Assembly (NCBI RefSeq): GCF_012272855.1
Contig: NZ_JAAXCQ010000024.1
Span: forward strand, 1-49,628
DNA length: 49,628 nt
From: Arenibacter sp. 6A1
GTDB taxonomy: Bacteria; Bacteroidota; Bacteroidia; Flavobacteriales; Flavobacteriaceae
Direction of reading: 5' to 3'
The position numbers and the translations under genes are program-made. Positions 15,899 to 23,465 of the stretch are shown here, in pieces (positions within the stretch are counted from its first letter, which is position 1; each line of letters begins with the position of its first letter). Under the pieces are notes generated by a model, which saw only the letters and a list, made by a program, of their open reading frames with translations, had not been told where the DNA came from and did not search any database.

Positions 15899-15934
15899 TG
15901 TCCTATTTTAAAAATAGAGGTACTTATATGTTTG
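15899..15934 (+). promoter_or_regulatory. Late promoter 1 (head operon)
   Basis: TGTCCTA at 15899-15905, a 21-bp spacer, then the perfect -7 octamer TATGTTTG at 15927-15934. This is the only late-promoter copy with a consensus TANNTTTG box and a short leader (ATG at 15956). It should drive protease, capsid and following genes. Confidence 0.65.
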
Positions 15935-15955
15935 TAAGGTGGTTAAACCTTACGA

Positions 15956-17296
15956 ATGAGTATCAATAATTTACATTCCTTATTAAACGGCCGTTGGTTC
16001 ATTGATGAACATTACGGCCAATCTCTTTTACCTACCCTGTTTACGTTGCTTAACGGCAACCAACCATTGGCGGTCCCCAGCAACAAACAACCAGAGGCTT
16101 TTGTAGCCTCTGCTACGTTTGGGGTTGTAAATGCGTCTTCCTTTGATGCCTCGAGTAATACGGATTCCTATGTGGCCATAATTCCGCTAAAAGACCCTAT
16201 TACCAAGTACAGCCAAGAATGTGGCCCAAGGGGAACCAAGGCCAAGCAACGCACCATGGAAAGCTTTAGGCGCGATCCTAATTGTGCAGGCGTGGTGTTG
16301 GACATCGATAGCGGTGGCGGACAGGTATCTGGCACGCCAGAGTTTCACGATTACATTAAATCGTACCCTAAGCCAGTAGTGAGCTATACGGACGGTTTAA
16401 TGTGCTCTGCTGCCTATTACATTGGTAGTGCCGCCAAGCACATAGTGGCCAACAAAAGAGCCGATGACATTGGCAGTATCGGAACCATGATCAATTTTAT
16501 CGATTTTACCGGGGCTTACGAAAAGATGGGTGCAAAGGTGATCACTGAATACGCCACAAAATCGACCCAAAAAAACAAAGACTTTCAGGACCTTCTTGCA
16601 GGTGATTCCAAAGGGTATATTAAAAATGTACTAGACCCAATCACGGATACCTTCCACGAAGATATGTTGGGTGTTAGGCCCGGCATTAGCAAGGATGTTC
16701 TGGAGGGCGGAACCTATGGCGCGGACGTTTCCCTGGCAAAAGGGCTTATCGATGAAATAGGCACTTTGCAAACGGCTGTCGATAAGGTGATGGCACTAAG
16801 CGAGGAGGAATCCCAAAAACAAGACACAACACAAACACAATCACATAAATCTAGATCTACGATGAATAAATTAAATGTTCCTTCGATTGAGGCTGCTATT
16901 GGTGCAGAATTTTCCGAGGGAGAAACAGAAAACGGCATCTTGCTTACAGATGCCCAAGCCACCGCCTTAGAAGGTGTTTTGGTGCAAAATGCGGCTGCTT
17001 TAGATGCTGCAAACACCGCTGCAACTACTGCTGCAGGAACCATTAGCGGCTTGCAAACTGCTGCTGCCGATACAACTACAGCCGTTCAGAATGCTTTGGT
17101 AGCTGCTGGCGTAGAAGGCGCCGAAACTATGAGCAACGAAGAAGGGATTAACGCCCTGTCTGCCCTTGTAGCCGAGTACGGTGGTGAAGATGGCGGAAAG
17201 CCAACCAACATCCTTAACAACGGGGAAGAAACCGAAGAAGAAACCAATCTTAATGTAGTTGGAGGTCTAGACATTTCCGCTGCCATGAACTATTAA
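15956..17296 (+). CDS. S49-family head maturation protease with scaffold tail
   Basis: A 446-residue protein. Residues about 70-280 form an S49 (SppA/ClpP-like) serine protease: VVLDIDSGGGQVSGTPEF forms the oxyanion strand, the nucleophile is Ser151 in GLMCSAAYYIGSAA, and Lys202 in ATKSTQKNKDF is a good candidate for the catalytic lysine, about 50 residues later as in single-domain SppA. Residues about 300-446 are an Ala/Thr/Glu-rich helical tail typical of scaffolds. The protease would process the scaffold and the capsid during prohead maturation. A separate start for the tail is likely at 16862. Confidence 0.9.
   Translation: MSINNLHSLLNGRWFIDEHYGQSLLPTLFTLLNGNQPLAVPSNKQPEAFVASATFGVVNASSFDASSNTDSYVAIIPLKDPITKYSQECGPRGTKAKQRTMESFRRDPNCAGVVLDIDSGGGQVSGTPEFHDYIKSYPKPVVSYTDGLMCSAAYYIGSAAKHIVANKRADDIGSIGTMINFIDFTGAYEKMGAKVITEYATKSTQKNKDFQDLLAGDSKGYIKNVLDPITDTFHEDMLGVRPGISKDVLEGGTYGADVSLAKGLIDEIGTLQTAVDKVMALSEEESQKQDTTQTQSHKSRSTMNKLNVPSIEAAIGAEFSEGETENGILLTDAQATALEGVLVQNAAALDAANTAATTAAGTISGLQTAAADTTTAVQNALVAAGVEGAETMSNEEGINALSALVAEYGGEDGGKPTNILNNGEETEEETNLNVVGGLDISAAMNY
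16862..17296 (+). CDS. Nested scaffold protein from internal start
   Basis: An in-frame ATG at codon 303 of the protease gene would give a 144-residue scaffold (MNKLNVPSIEAAIGAEF...). It is preceded by a Gln/Thr/Ser linker whose DNA (ACACAATCACATAAATC) looks like the A-rich leaders used elsewhere in this phage. The layout matches the lambda C/Nu3 pair, where protease and scaffold share a C-terminus. This is inferred from sequence, not shown. Confidence 0.45.
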   Translation: MNKLNVPSIEAAIGAEFSEGETENGILLTDAQATALEGVLVQNAAALDAANTAATTAAGTISGLQTAAADTTTAVQNALVAAGVEGAETMSNEEGINALSALVAEYGGEDGGKPTNILNNGEETEEETNLNVVGGLDISAAMNY

Positions 17297-17313
17297 TTTA
17301 ATACCAATCTAAA

Positions 17314-18261
17314 ATGTCTATAGAAAAAACAGACTTAGTAAGCCAATTTGGAGGCTACTACAACCCAGAAGGGCAGAACGAAAGCAGGCTTTTAAGCGCT
17401 ATTCGTCAAAAATCAGTGACCACCTCCTACGCCAAGCCAATTGTGCACGATGGGGAGTTGTACAAGTTTTCCAATGTTGTTTTGGGGGAGATTGTACAGC
17501 AGTTTCAAAAGAAGTTTACCGCTAAGGGCGATATTGAGTTTAAGCCAAATTCTATTCCGCTTAGAAATATCAAGATAGATCTTGGCCTTTACCCAGACGA
17601 TGTAAAAGGATCTTGGTTGGGCTTCTTAAGCTCATTGGATGAGCAAGAGCGCGCCAAATGGCCTATCGTTAGGTATATGTTAGAGAAAGAAGTAGTTCCT
17701 CAGTTGCATAGCGATATGGAGTTGAAGGCTTACTTTAAAGGTAGTTATGTTGCTCCTACACCAGGAACACCGGGAACCGCTGCAGGAAGTTTGGACGGAA
17801 TTAAGAAATTGTTAGATGCTGGTGTATCTGATAGCTCTATGCAGTCTGTAACCTTGTCTGCTCCCGTATCTAAAACCAATGCCTTTGATATGGTAGAGGA
17901 ATTCGTAGATAATTTTGATCCGTTGTTAGAAGGGACTAAAATGCGCTTCTATTGCGATCCAAAAATTTTACGTTGGTACCACCAAGACAAGCGTAATACG
18001 CACGGTTCTGATGTGAACTACAATCCAGAAAAACCAGTAGTAGACTTCTCTACTTGCGAGTTGGTAGGCTTGCCGTCTATGGCAGGAGAAAAGTATTTCT
18101 TCGCCACTCCAGAAACGAATCTTCTTTATTTAAGAAGACAGAACGGAATGAAGAAGCCAAGAGTAGAGGAAAGCAAACGAGAAGTATTCTTGATGACCGA
18201 TTGGTGGGAAGGAATTGGCTTCGGCTACAACGAGCTTGTGTACGTAGCTACATGGGTTTAA
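17314..18261 (+). CDS. Probable major capsid protein
   Basis: A 315-residue protein, 17 bp after the protease/scaffold gene, the normal place of the capsid gene. It has an early DLVSQFGGYYNPEGQNESRL stretch, a central Pro/Gly-rich loop (TPGTPGTAAG) and a C-terminus rich in aromatic strands (MTDWWEGIGFGYNELVYV), as in HK97-type capsid proteins where the terminal beta strands form the P-domain. Assignment rests on position, size and overall pattern. Confidence 0.8.
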   Translation: MSIEKTDLVSQFGGYYNPEGQNESRLLSAIRQKSVTTSYAKPIVHDGELYKFSNVVLGEIVQQFQKKFTAKGDIEFKPNSIPLRNIKIDLGLYPDDVKGSWLGFLSSLDEQERAKWPIVRYMLEKEVVPQLHSDMELKAYFKGSYVAPTPGTPGTAAGSLDGIKKLLDAGVSDSSMQSVTLSAPVSKTNAFDMVEEFVDNFDPLLEGTKMRFYCDPKILRWYHQDKRNTHGSDVNYNPEKPVVDFSTCELVGLPSMAGEKYFFATPETNLLYLRRQNGMKKPRVEESKREVFLMTDWWEGIGFGYNELVYVATWV

Positions 18262-18290
18262 TCTATTAATTATAAAACTTTACTTCTGAT

Positions 18291-18668
18291 ATGAATAAAG
18301 AACAATTGTTAAAGCGCGCACAGGAACTTGGTATTCAAGTTCCTGATGGCGCTACCAACCCACAGATAGAAGACCTTATTAAGATTGCAGAGCATTCTTT
18401 GTTAAAGGCAGAAAACAAGGAGCTTGCCAATGAACTTGCCACGGCCAACGAACTTATTGAAGCCCAAGAGGCCAAAATAAATGCTCTGGGAGAAGCTGCG
18501 GAAGATCCTGAAGCGGTTACCTATGAAAAAGGTAAGGCAGTGTACAAGCTTACAGGTAAAGCCATACGTTTTAAGGGGGTTAAATACACGGCTGAAGAAG
18601 CGGTGAAAAATGAGGAGCTTATGACGGCCCTTATTAAATCCAAACATCCAAACCTTAAAAAACAATAG
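18291..18668 (+). CDS. Head-tail region protein with HeH-like start
   Basis: A 125-residue protein. The start (KEQLLKRAQELGIQVPDGAT) resembles a short HeH/LEM-like helix pair often found in small phage proteins after the capsid gene. A coiled coil (about 35-60) and a C-terminal beta-helix segment (AVYKLTGKAIRFKGVKYTAE) follow. A head-tail connector or decoration role is likely from position. Confidence 0.6.
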   Translation: MNKEQLLKRAQELGIQVPDGATNPQIEDLIKIAEHSLLKAENKELANELATANELIEAQEAKINALGEAAEDPEAVTYEKGKAVYKLTGKAIRFKGVKYTAEEAVKNEELMTALIKSKHPNLKKQ

Positions 18669-18671
18669 ACC

Positions 18672-19232
18672 ATGGCTATAAAAGTAGAAACTATTGGTGC
18701 AGCCGCTTCGGAAGTCTCCGGAGCGTTTTCGCACACCGAAATTTATGTAGGTCTGCTTAGGGATTTTGAAACCCTAACGGAGCCTAAAGGCAAATATGGT
18801 ACGGATGCCGCTACTACCTTGGCAGAATTGGTAGAGATCTCTGCTCCTCACACTTTTAAAGTGGGGTTTGGATTTACCAAGGTGAAGGCTATTCAGGAAT
18901 CCGTAATTCTAGAGACCGCCCAACTTGGCAACAAACCTTCTCCGGTACAGGAGAATAAAATGACGTTCCAGATGTTAGGCTCCGATGCTGAGATTTTAGG
19001 ATTTAAACGCCATGTAAAAGGCGAAGACCTTATTGTTCTTGGTAAAGAATTTGCTTCTGGCAATGTTCGCCAAATTGGCTCTGCAAAATATGCTGCGGCT
19101 GTGATAGAAAGTACCTCTAAAATAGACGGTACTGTAGAAGGTGAAAATGCAACAACCTTTGTTGTCCAGGACAAACAAATGTACGATGCCCCAATTTATA
19201 AAGGAGACATTACCCTAATGCCTACTGTATAG
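18672..19232 (+). CDS. Probable tail tube or virion protein
   Basis: A 186-residue, beta-rich protein without Cys, 3 bp after the previous gene. Its pattern (GKYGTDAATTLAELVEI, FKVGFGFTKVKAI, then ENKMTFQMLGSDAE and a C-terminal GDITLMPTV) fits tail-tube-like proteins of Bacteroidota phages. It ends the head operon: a terminator follows 32 bp after its stop. Assignment is moderate. Confidence 0.55.
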   Translation: MAIKVETIGAAASEVSGAFSHTEIYVGLLRDFETLTEPKGKYGTDAATTLAELVEISAPHTFKVGFGFTKVKAIQESVILETAQLGNKPSPVQENKMTFQMLGSDAEILGFKRHVKGEDLIVLGKEFASGNVRQIGSAKYAAAVIESTSKIDGTVEGENATTFVVQDKQMYDAPIYKGDITLMPTV

Positions 19233-19264
19233 CTTTTCTTGTTCCTTTTTTTGATTGTTTGATT

Positions 19265-19295
19265 AAAAGCCACCTTATATCCGGGTGGCTTTTTT
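19265..19295 (+). terminator. Terminator ending the head operon
   Basis: Stem AAAAGCCACC/GGTGGCTTTT with a 9-nt loop and a T-run to 19295. The late promoter of the Tad2-like gene starts 2 bp further on. Nearly the same hairpin recurs at 19850-19881. Confidence 0.85.
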
Positions 19296-19296
19296 G

Positions 19297-19332
19297 TGTC
19301 CTAATTTAAAAAATTGACAATTGTCATTTTTA
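19297..19332 (+). promoter_or_regulatory. Late promoter 2 (Tad2-like gene)
   Basis: TGTCCTA at 19297-19303, 21 bp, then CATTTTTA at 19325-19332, a weaker -7 octamer. ATG follows 5 bp later at 19337, so the mRNA should be leaderless. Confidence 0.6.
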
Positions 19333-19336
19333 CACT

Positions 19337-19831
19337 ATGAAATTAAAAATTCTATTCCTTTTTGCTCTCGTGTTAGGTTTTAATATGAGTGCTGTGGCTG
19401 TTACAGGATCAGACCACAAGGAAAAAACGAAAACCGAATTTAGTGCTGATCTTGATTTTAGCGCGGAATTAATTATTGATAATAGTTTAAATAAAGTAAA
19501 AATGAAAACAGTAAGTTATGCAAAAGCGAACGAAGCTTTAAAACAAGGAGAGCGAGTGTGTAGACAAGATTGGATTGGAAAAGGGCTGTTTGTTTTTATG
19601 CAGGTGCCAAGCCAGATACCAATGGATATTGTTCCTAAAATGACATCATTACCACAATCTGTAAAGGATGAGTTTTTGAAACGAAAAAAAAACAATACGA
19701 TTAATTGCTCCTATCAATCCATTAAATACCGAGATCAATTTGCTATGGTCTATCCCGACAATGTTATATGTGGGTGGTCTCCATCGCCGTCTGATGTTCT
19801 TTCGGACGATTGGATTGTTTTGAATAGTTAA
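19337..19831 (+). CDS. Tad2/DUF2829-like protein with signal peptide
   Basis: A 164-residue protein. Residues 56-164 match the DUF2829 domain: SYAKANEALKQGERVCRQDW, GKGLFVFMQVPS, then AMVYPDNVICGWSPSPSD and LSDDWIVL at the end. Tad2, the known member, binds and hides the cyclic ADP-ribose signal of Thoeris immunity. Unusually, residues 1-22 look like a Sec signal peptide (KLK, then LFLFALVLGF, then AVA), followed by about 30 acidic residues. A second ATG at codon 56 (19502) would give a normal cytoplasmic DUF2829 protein. It is a single-gene unit with its own promoter and a terminator on each side. Whether the long form is exported is unknown. Confidence 0.7.
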   Translation: MKLKILFLFALVLGFNMSAVAVTGSDHKEKTKTEFSADLDFSAELIIDNSLNKVKMKTVSYAKANEALKQGERVCRQDWIGKGLFVFMQVPSQIPMDIVPKMTSLPQSVKDEFLKRKKNNTINCSYQSIKYRDQFAMVYPDNVICGWSPSPSDVLSDDWIVLNS

Positions 19832-19849
19832 CCTATATTTTTTATATGT

Positions 19850-19881
19850 AAAAGCCACCTTGTATCCGGGTGGCTTTTTTT
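19850..19881 (+). terminator. Terminator after the Tad2-like gene
   Basis: Stem AAAGCCACC/GGTGGCTTT, then a T-run. The whole module from the hairpin to the next ATG is nearly a copy of that at 19265-19339, so the Tad2-like gene is flanked by direct repeats of about 73 bp. Confidence 0.85.
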
Positions 19882-19917
19882 TGTCCTATTCTAGCTTATT
19901 GACAATTGCCATGTTTG
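19882..19917 (+). promoter_or_regulatory. Late promoter 3
   Basis: TGTCCTA at 19882-19888, 21 bp, then CATGTTTG at 19910-19917. ATG at 19922 is 5 bp further, predicting a leaderless mRNA. From TGTCCTA to the ATG it is nearly identical to promoter 4 at 22787. Confidence 0.7.
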
Positions 19918-19921
19918 TACT

Positions 19922-20644
19922 ATGGAAATAGAAAATTGGTTTAAAAACGGCTGCGATTATGAAGAGGGAATTTCCCTTTATGCTACCTTAAAAGGGCATA
20001 GCAAAAACTTGGTGCGGCTGTTCTGTTTAAAAGATAGCCCTAGAAATAGGGAGAAATTAAAGTACGAACTGGAGAAGCACCGGACGGAGAGTGCACCGGT
20101 TCTGTCCATGGTTGAAGACAATTCCCAGCCAAAAGTTAACCTACAGGTTAATTCTGAGGCAAAAAAAAGCAATCAGCATTTTTACCGGCTTAACCAGTTG
20201 CCGTTAGAATTGCACCCGTTGGCGATTAAACAGCGATCTGACTACCAAACCGCTATCTCCTTAAAACTACAACTAAACGACCTGCACCCAGATGAAGAAG
20301 GCGTGGCCTTGGAACTGTGTCTCCAGATAGAAAACTTGTTCGATTCCATAGAGGAAGCCCAAAAGATTCTTAGCTATTATATAGAACATAAGGTGGTGTT
20401 GGATGTATCGCCTAGGGATTTCAATAGCCTCACCCCTGCACAACTGGTGAAGCGCCAACTAAACAAGCGGTCTTCTATTACCAAGCTAAAAGGGCGAATT
20501 AAGGGATATCATAAAAAACTAGCTACCAATTTGCCTTTGGCAGAGCAAACCAAGACCAATACGCAATTACAAAAAACAACAGAACGATTAATGCAGCATC
20601 AATTAGAGCTGCAGCAACTTAATGAAATGATCAATAATAAATGA
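19922..20644 (+). CDS. Phage protein of unknown function (240 aa)
   Basis: A 240-residue, mostly helical protein. It starts MEIENWFKNGCDYEEGISLY and the C-terminal third is a coiled coil rich in Gln and Leu (about 200-240). I believe similar proteins precede terminase genes in other Bacteroidota phages, but I cannot name a function. The stop codon overlaps the start of the methyltransferase gene (ATGA), so the two are coupled. The start codon is fixed by the promoter 5 bp before it. Confidence 0.75.
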   Translation: MEIENWFKNGCDYEEGISLYATLKGHSKNLVRLFCLKDSPRNREKLKYELEKHRTESAPVLSMVEDNSQPKVNLQVNSEAKKSNQHFYRLNQLPLELHPLAIKQRSDYQTAISLKLQLNDLHPDEEGVALELCLQIENLFDSIEEAQKILSYYIEHKVVLDVSPRDFNSLTPAQLVKRQLNKRSSITKLKGRIKGYHKKLATNLPLAEQTKTNTQLQKTTERLMQHQLELQQLNEMINNK

Positions 20645-21921
20645 TAGATATTTTAGCCCCATTAGAATGGCATACCGAAAAGCGAATTGTAAAGGACCTG
20701 GTGCCGTATAACTACAATCCTCGTAAAATTTCACCAGAACGTTTAGAAAAGCTTAAAAACAGTTTAGAAAAATACAACCTAGCCGAAATACCGGTAATTA
20801 ATACCGAAAACATTATTGTTGCTGGTCATCAAAGGGTTAAGGTTCTTATGGCTTTGGGTCGTGGAGAAGAATTAATTGATGTTCGTGTCCCTAACCGAGC
20901 TATGACAGAACAGGAGTTCAAAGAATATAATATTGTATCGAATGTGTCCGTTGGATATTGGGATACTGAGATATTAGAAGAGTGTTTTGCTGATATTGAT
21001 TTAATGGACTTAGGTTTAGATGTTAATAACATAGAGCTCCCTGAGGATGTAGTGCCATCTGGTTTTAAACAGGAAGAAGAACAGGATTTTGATCCTACAC
21101 CTGCCAAAACGCCTATTACTATTTTTGGAGATGTTTACGAGCTGTCGAGCAAGGAAAAAGGCTTATTACACCGTGTAGTTTGTGGCGATAGTACCAATAC
21201 CGAAGATTACAAAACTCTTTTAAACGGAGAATTATTTGATCTTGTGGTTACGGATCCTCCATACAATGTAAACTACCAGGGAGGTACCAAAGAAAAGCTT
21301 ACCATACAGAATGATAAGATGTCTAATGACGACTTCTATACTTTTCTGTACATGTTTTACCAAGAAACTTTTCTAAACGCTAAACCAGGAGCGTCTATTT
21401 ATGTTTTTCACGCAGATAGTGAAGGAGCAAACTTTAGAAATGCCTTAAAAGATTCAGGATACAAGCTTGCTCAATGTTTAATATGGCTTAAAAATAGTTT
21501 GGTGATGGGGCGTCAAGACTATCATTGGAAACATGAGCCTATTTTATACGGATGGAAAGAGGGGGCTGCCCATCCATGGTATAGCGATCGAAAACAAACT
21601 ACTGTACTGGAGTTTGATAAACCTCTAAGGAATGGAGATCATCCAACAATGAAGCCGTTGGAAATTATAATGTACATAGTAAAAAACAGTTCTAAACAAA
21701 AGAATATTGTGGGTGATTTGTTTTTAGGATCCGGCTCTACCTTAATTGCTTGTGAGCAAACTTGGAGAAACTGTTACGGTATGGAATTAGATCCAATTTA
21801 TGCCGATGTAGATATTCGACGATGGATAAGTTATATGTTAGATAATGATTTGGAATTTGAAGTTAAAAAGAACGGTAAATCTTTGAGCGAAATTGAATGG
21901 CGTATATATTTAGATAAATAG
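20641..21921 (+). CDS. ParB-like/DNA methyltransferase fusion
   Basis: A 426-residue protein. Residues about 10-110 form a ParB/Srx-like domain (YNYNPRKISPERLEKLKNSL, then AGHQRVKVLMALG), and the rest is an N6/N4 DNA methyltransferase. Its catalytic motif TDPPYN has D205-P206-P207-Y208, and the AdoMet-binding motif DLFLGSGSTLIACE comes later, the order of the beta class. This combination is common in phages, where it methylates phage DNA, probably against host restriction or to time packaging. The recognition sequence cannot be told. It lies between the 240-aa gene and a structured noncoding stretch. Confidence 0.92.
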   Translation: MIDILAPLEWHTEKRIVKDLVPYNYNPRKISPERLEKLKNSLEKYNLAEIPVINTENIIVAGHQRVKVLMALGRGEELIDVRVPNRAMTEQEFKEYNIVSNVSVGYWDTEILEECFADIDLMDLGLDVNNIELPEDVVPSGFKQEEEQDFDPTPAKTPITIFGDVYELSSKEKGLLHRVVCGDSTNTEDYKTLLNGELFDLVVTDPPYNVNYQGGTKEKLTIQNDKMSNDDFYTFLYMFYQETFLNAKPGASIYVFHADSEGANFRNALKDSGYKLAQCLIWLKNSLVMGRQDYHWKHEPILYGWKEGAAHPWYSDRKQTTVLEFDKPLRNGDHPTMKPLEIIMYIVKNSSKQKNIVGDLFLGSGSTLIACEQTWRNCYGMELDPIYADVDIRRWISYMLDNDLEFEVKKNGKSLSEIEWRIYLDK

Positions 21922-22072
21922 TATATTTGAAGCGTCGAATCACTCAAACAAATACTAATGAACGCTATTAATATAGATATAGGCAGGTGTCGGTGTACAG
22001 TAATGTCCCGGGGTTTTACCCTGCCTATTTGGTTTGAGTGAGCCTGACAGCGCCTGCCTTAATTCATAAATT
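21922..22072 (+). ncRNA. Candidate structured RNA after the methyltransferase
   Basis: A perfect -7 box TATATTTG (21922-21929) lies just after the stop of the methyltransferase. Downstream, 21940-21954 pairs with 22026-22041 (15 bp with one bulge), and inside this 21979-21987 (ATAGGCAGG) pairs with 22020-22028. GGCAGG at 21982 can instead pair with CCTGCC at 22053-22058, just before the next gene. A 27-codon ORF (21958-22041, MNAINIDIGRCRCTVMS...) lies in the same place. Either a regulatory leader for 22073 or an independent small RNA is possible. Confidence 0.45.
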
Positions 22073-22315
22073 ATGATAGATAAGACATTAGAAATTAAAG
22101 CTTTTATAAAAGCGAATTATTGCCCTGGCACTTTAAATAATACCAAGCCAGAACTGCAATTGAATAACCATGCTATTCTAGAGCTTCTCTTTCAAGTTTT
22201 CCCTGTAGGTTGTATAGATGATTACGATCTTCAAATGTTACTTGGTCAGCTTGGATATACTCCTCAAAAAAAGGACAGCTTAGATTTTGTTTGGTGCCTC
22301 TTGGAAATTGATTAA
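22073..22315 (+). CDS. Small acidic phage protein (80 aa)
   Basis: An 80-residue, mainly helical protein with two segments (EIKAFIKANYCPG and AILELLFQVFPVG) and an acidic end. It starts 15 bp after the last candidate pairing segment of the structured RNA. I do not recognise a family. It lies in the accessory segment with the methyltransferase. Confidence 0.6.
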   Translation: MIDKTLEIKAFIKANYCPGTLNNTKPELQLNNHAILELLFQVFPVGCIDDYDLQMLLGQLGYTPQKKDSLDFVWCLLEID

Positions 22316-22323
22316 ATTTAGGC

Positions 22324-22506
22324 ATGACAATTACAGATAATAATTTTTGGTTTGAAGAAGTTACGGAGGTAGCGCAAGAAACATTGGAATTATTGAAAAA
22401 TTCCAATAGCTCCATTCGTTTTAAAAATGAAACCATTATAACATTTAAAGGCTTAGATAGAGTTGATACTGGCCGTGGTTTGAATTTTCAGTTATTAGAT
22501 GAATGA
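22324..22506 (+). CDS. Small phage protein (60 aa)
   Basis: A 60-residue acidic protein starting MTITDNNFWFEEVTEVAQET. It lies 8 bp after the previous gene and overlaps the next by 8 bp, so it appears to belong to one transcript. Nothing known is recognisable in it. Confidence 0.5.
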   Translation: MTITDNNFWFEEVTEVAQETLELLKNSNSSIRFKNETIITFKGLDRVDTGRGLNFQLLDE

Positions 22507-22738
22507 TATGGATCCAAAAGAAAAAGCTAAACAATTAATATGGGAGTTCTTGCCTTTATTAGAGGGTTGGGAATCTAAAGAAAAAACTGAATTGTCTAAA
22601 AAACTAGCATTAATTTGCGTTAACGAAGTGCAGCAAACAAACCCAACTATTAAAGGCAATTCTGATGATTTAACAACAATGATTGTTCAGACTAAAGCTT
22701 ATTGGCGGATGGTTGAAGCTGAAATAAAAAACTTCTAA
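22499..22738 (+). CDS. Small helical phage protein (79 aa)
   Basis: A 79-residue helical, charged protein, with KAKQLIWEFLPLLEGWESKE near the N-terminus. It is the last gene before the terminator at 22757-22785. An in-frame second Met lies at codon 4. Function unknown; position in the accessory segment would suit a host-takeover or anti-defence protein, which is only a guess. Confidence 0.55.
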   Translation: MNDMDPKEKAKQLIWEFLPLLEGWESKEKTELSKKLALICVNEVQQTNPTIKGNSDDLTTMIVQTKAYWRMVEAEIKNF

Positions 22739-22756
22739 TAAAATATCCCTAATATA

Positions 22757-22785
22757 AAAAAAGCCTCTTTCTAGGGGCTTTTTTT
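22757..22785 (+). terminator. Terminator before the terminase unit
   Basis: A stem of the form AAAAGCCTC/GGGGCTTTT with a T-run, directly followed by late promoter 4. It repeats the terminator-promoter arrangement seen at 19265 and 19850, with a different hairpin sequence. Confidence 0.8.
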
Positions 22786-22786
22786 C

Positions 22787-22822
22787 TGTCCTATTCTAGC
22801 CTATTGACTATTGCCATGTTTG
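22787..22822 (+). promoter_or_regulatory. Late promoter 4 (terminase)
   Basis: TGTCCTA at 22787-22793, 21 bp, then CATGTTTG at 22815-22822, and ATG 5 bp later at 22827. It is nearly identical to promoter 3 through the start codon. Confidence 0.7.
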
Positions 22823-22826
22823 TACT

Positions 22827-23465
22827 ATGGCAATAGAACACTTACCCACAATAAAAACAGGCGACTCTTCCTTTGATAAGATTTACGCCTATTATAAAGA
22901 CGCTGCAAAATACCCACTAACAGAGAAGCAAACGGAACTAAAAGACCGTTGGTTGTCAGCCTTTGCTTTGCGCCAAAATTGGCATTCTAGGGAGCAGGCT
23001 GCCAATGTATTGATGGAAAAATACAACATCAGTCGCGCTCAAGCTTATAGAGATTTAAAAAATGCCGAACGTTTGTTTGGCAATGTTATGAAAGCAGATA
23101 GGGATGGTTCTCTGGCTATACTTTTGGAGTATTCCCATAAATTCTTACTAATGGCTGTGAAAGCAAAAGACCTAAAATCTATAGGGAAGGCTCTGGAGCT
23201 TATGGGTAAATATGCTGAAGTTGACAAAGAAAATTCTATCAATTTCAACCCTGAGAAGCTAGAGAACAAACCAATTAAAATGTCGGTCCCAAAAGAAGTG
23301 TCCGATGCTATCCTAAAGGCCTTGACGGGCGGAACAATAGATTTAAATACCCTAGAGGTAGAGGACGTGGACCATGAAGAAGTAGAAGATGAAGATTTAG
23401 AGTATGGTTCTCCAGCTCGTGACTTTGCCGAAATGGATGCTCATAATGAAAGTGAAAATAAGTAA
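22827..23465 (+). CDS. Terminase small subunit
   Basis: A 212-residue protein directly before the large terminase, with a 1-bp overlap. The N-terminal part contains a helix-turn-helix-like stretch (NWHSREQAANVLMEKYNISR, then AQAYRDLKNAERLFG), suitable for recognising the packaging site. The centre is a helical oligomerisation region and the C-terminal 40 residues are very acidic. Length and position match small terminases of Bacteroidota phages. Confidence 0.8.
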   Translation: MAIEHLPTIKTGDSSFDKIYAYYKDAAKYPLTEKQTELKDRWLSAFALRQNWHSREQAANVLMEKYNISRAQAYRDLKNAERLFGNVMKADRDGSLAILLEYSHKFLLMAVKAKDLKSIGKALELMGKYAEVDKENSINFNPEKLENKPIKMSVPKEVSDAILKALTGGTIDLNTLEVEDVDHEEVEDEDLEYGSPARDFAEMDAHNESENK

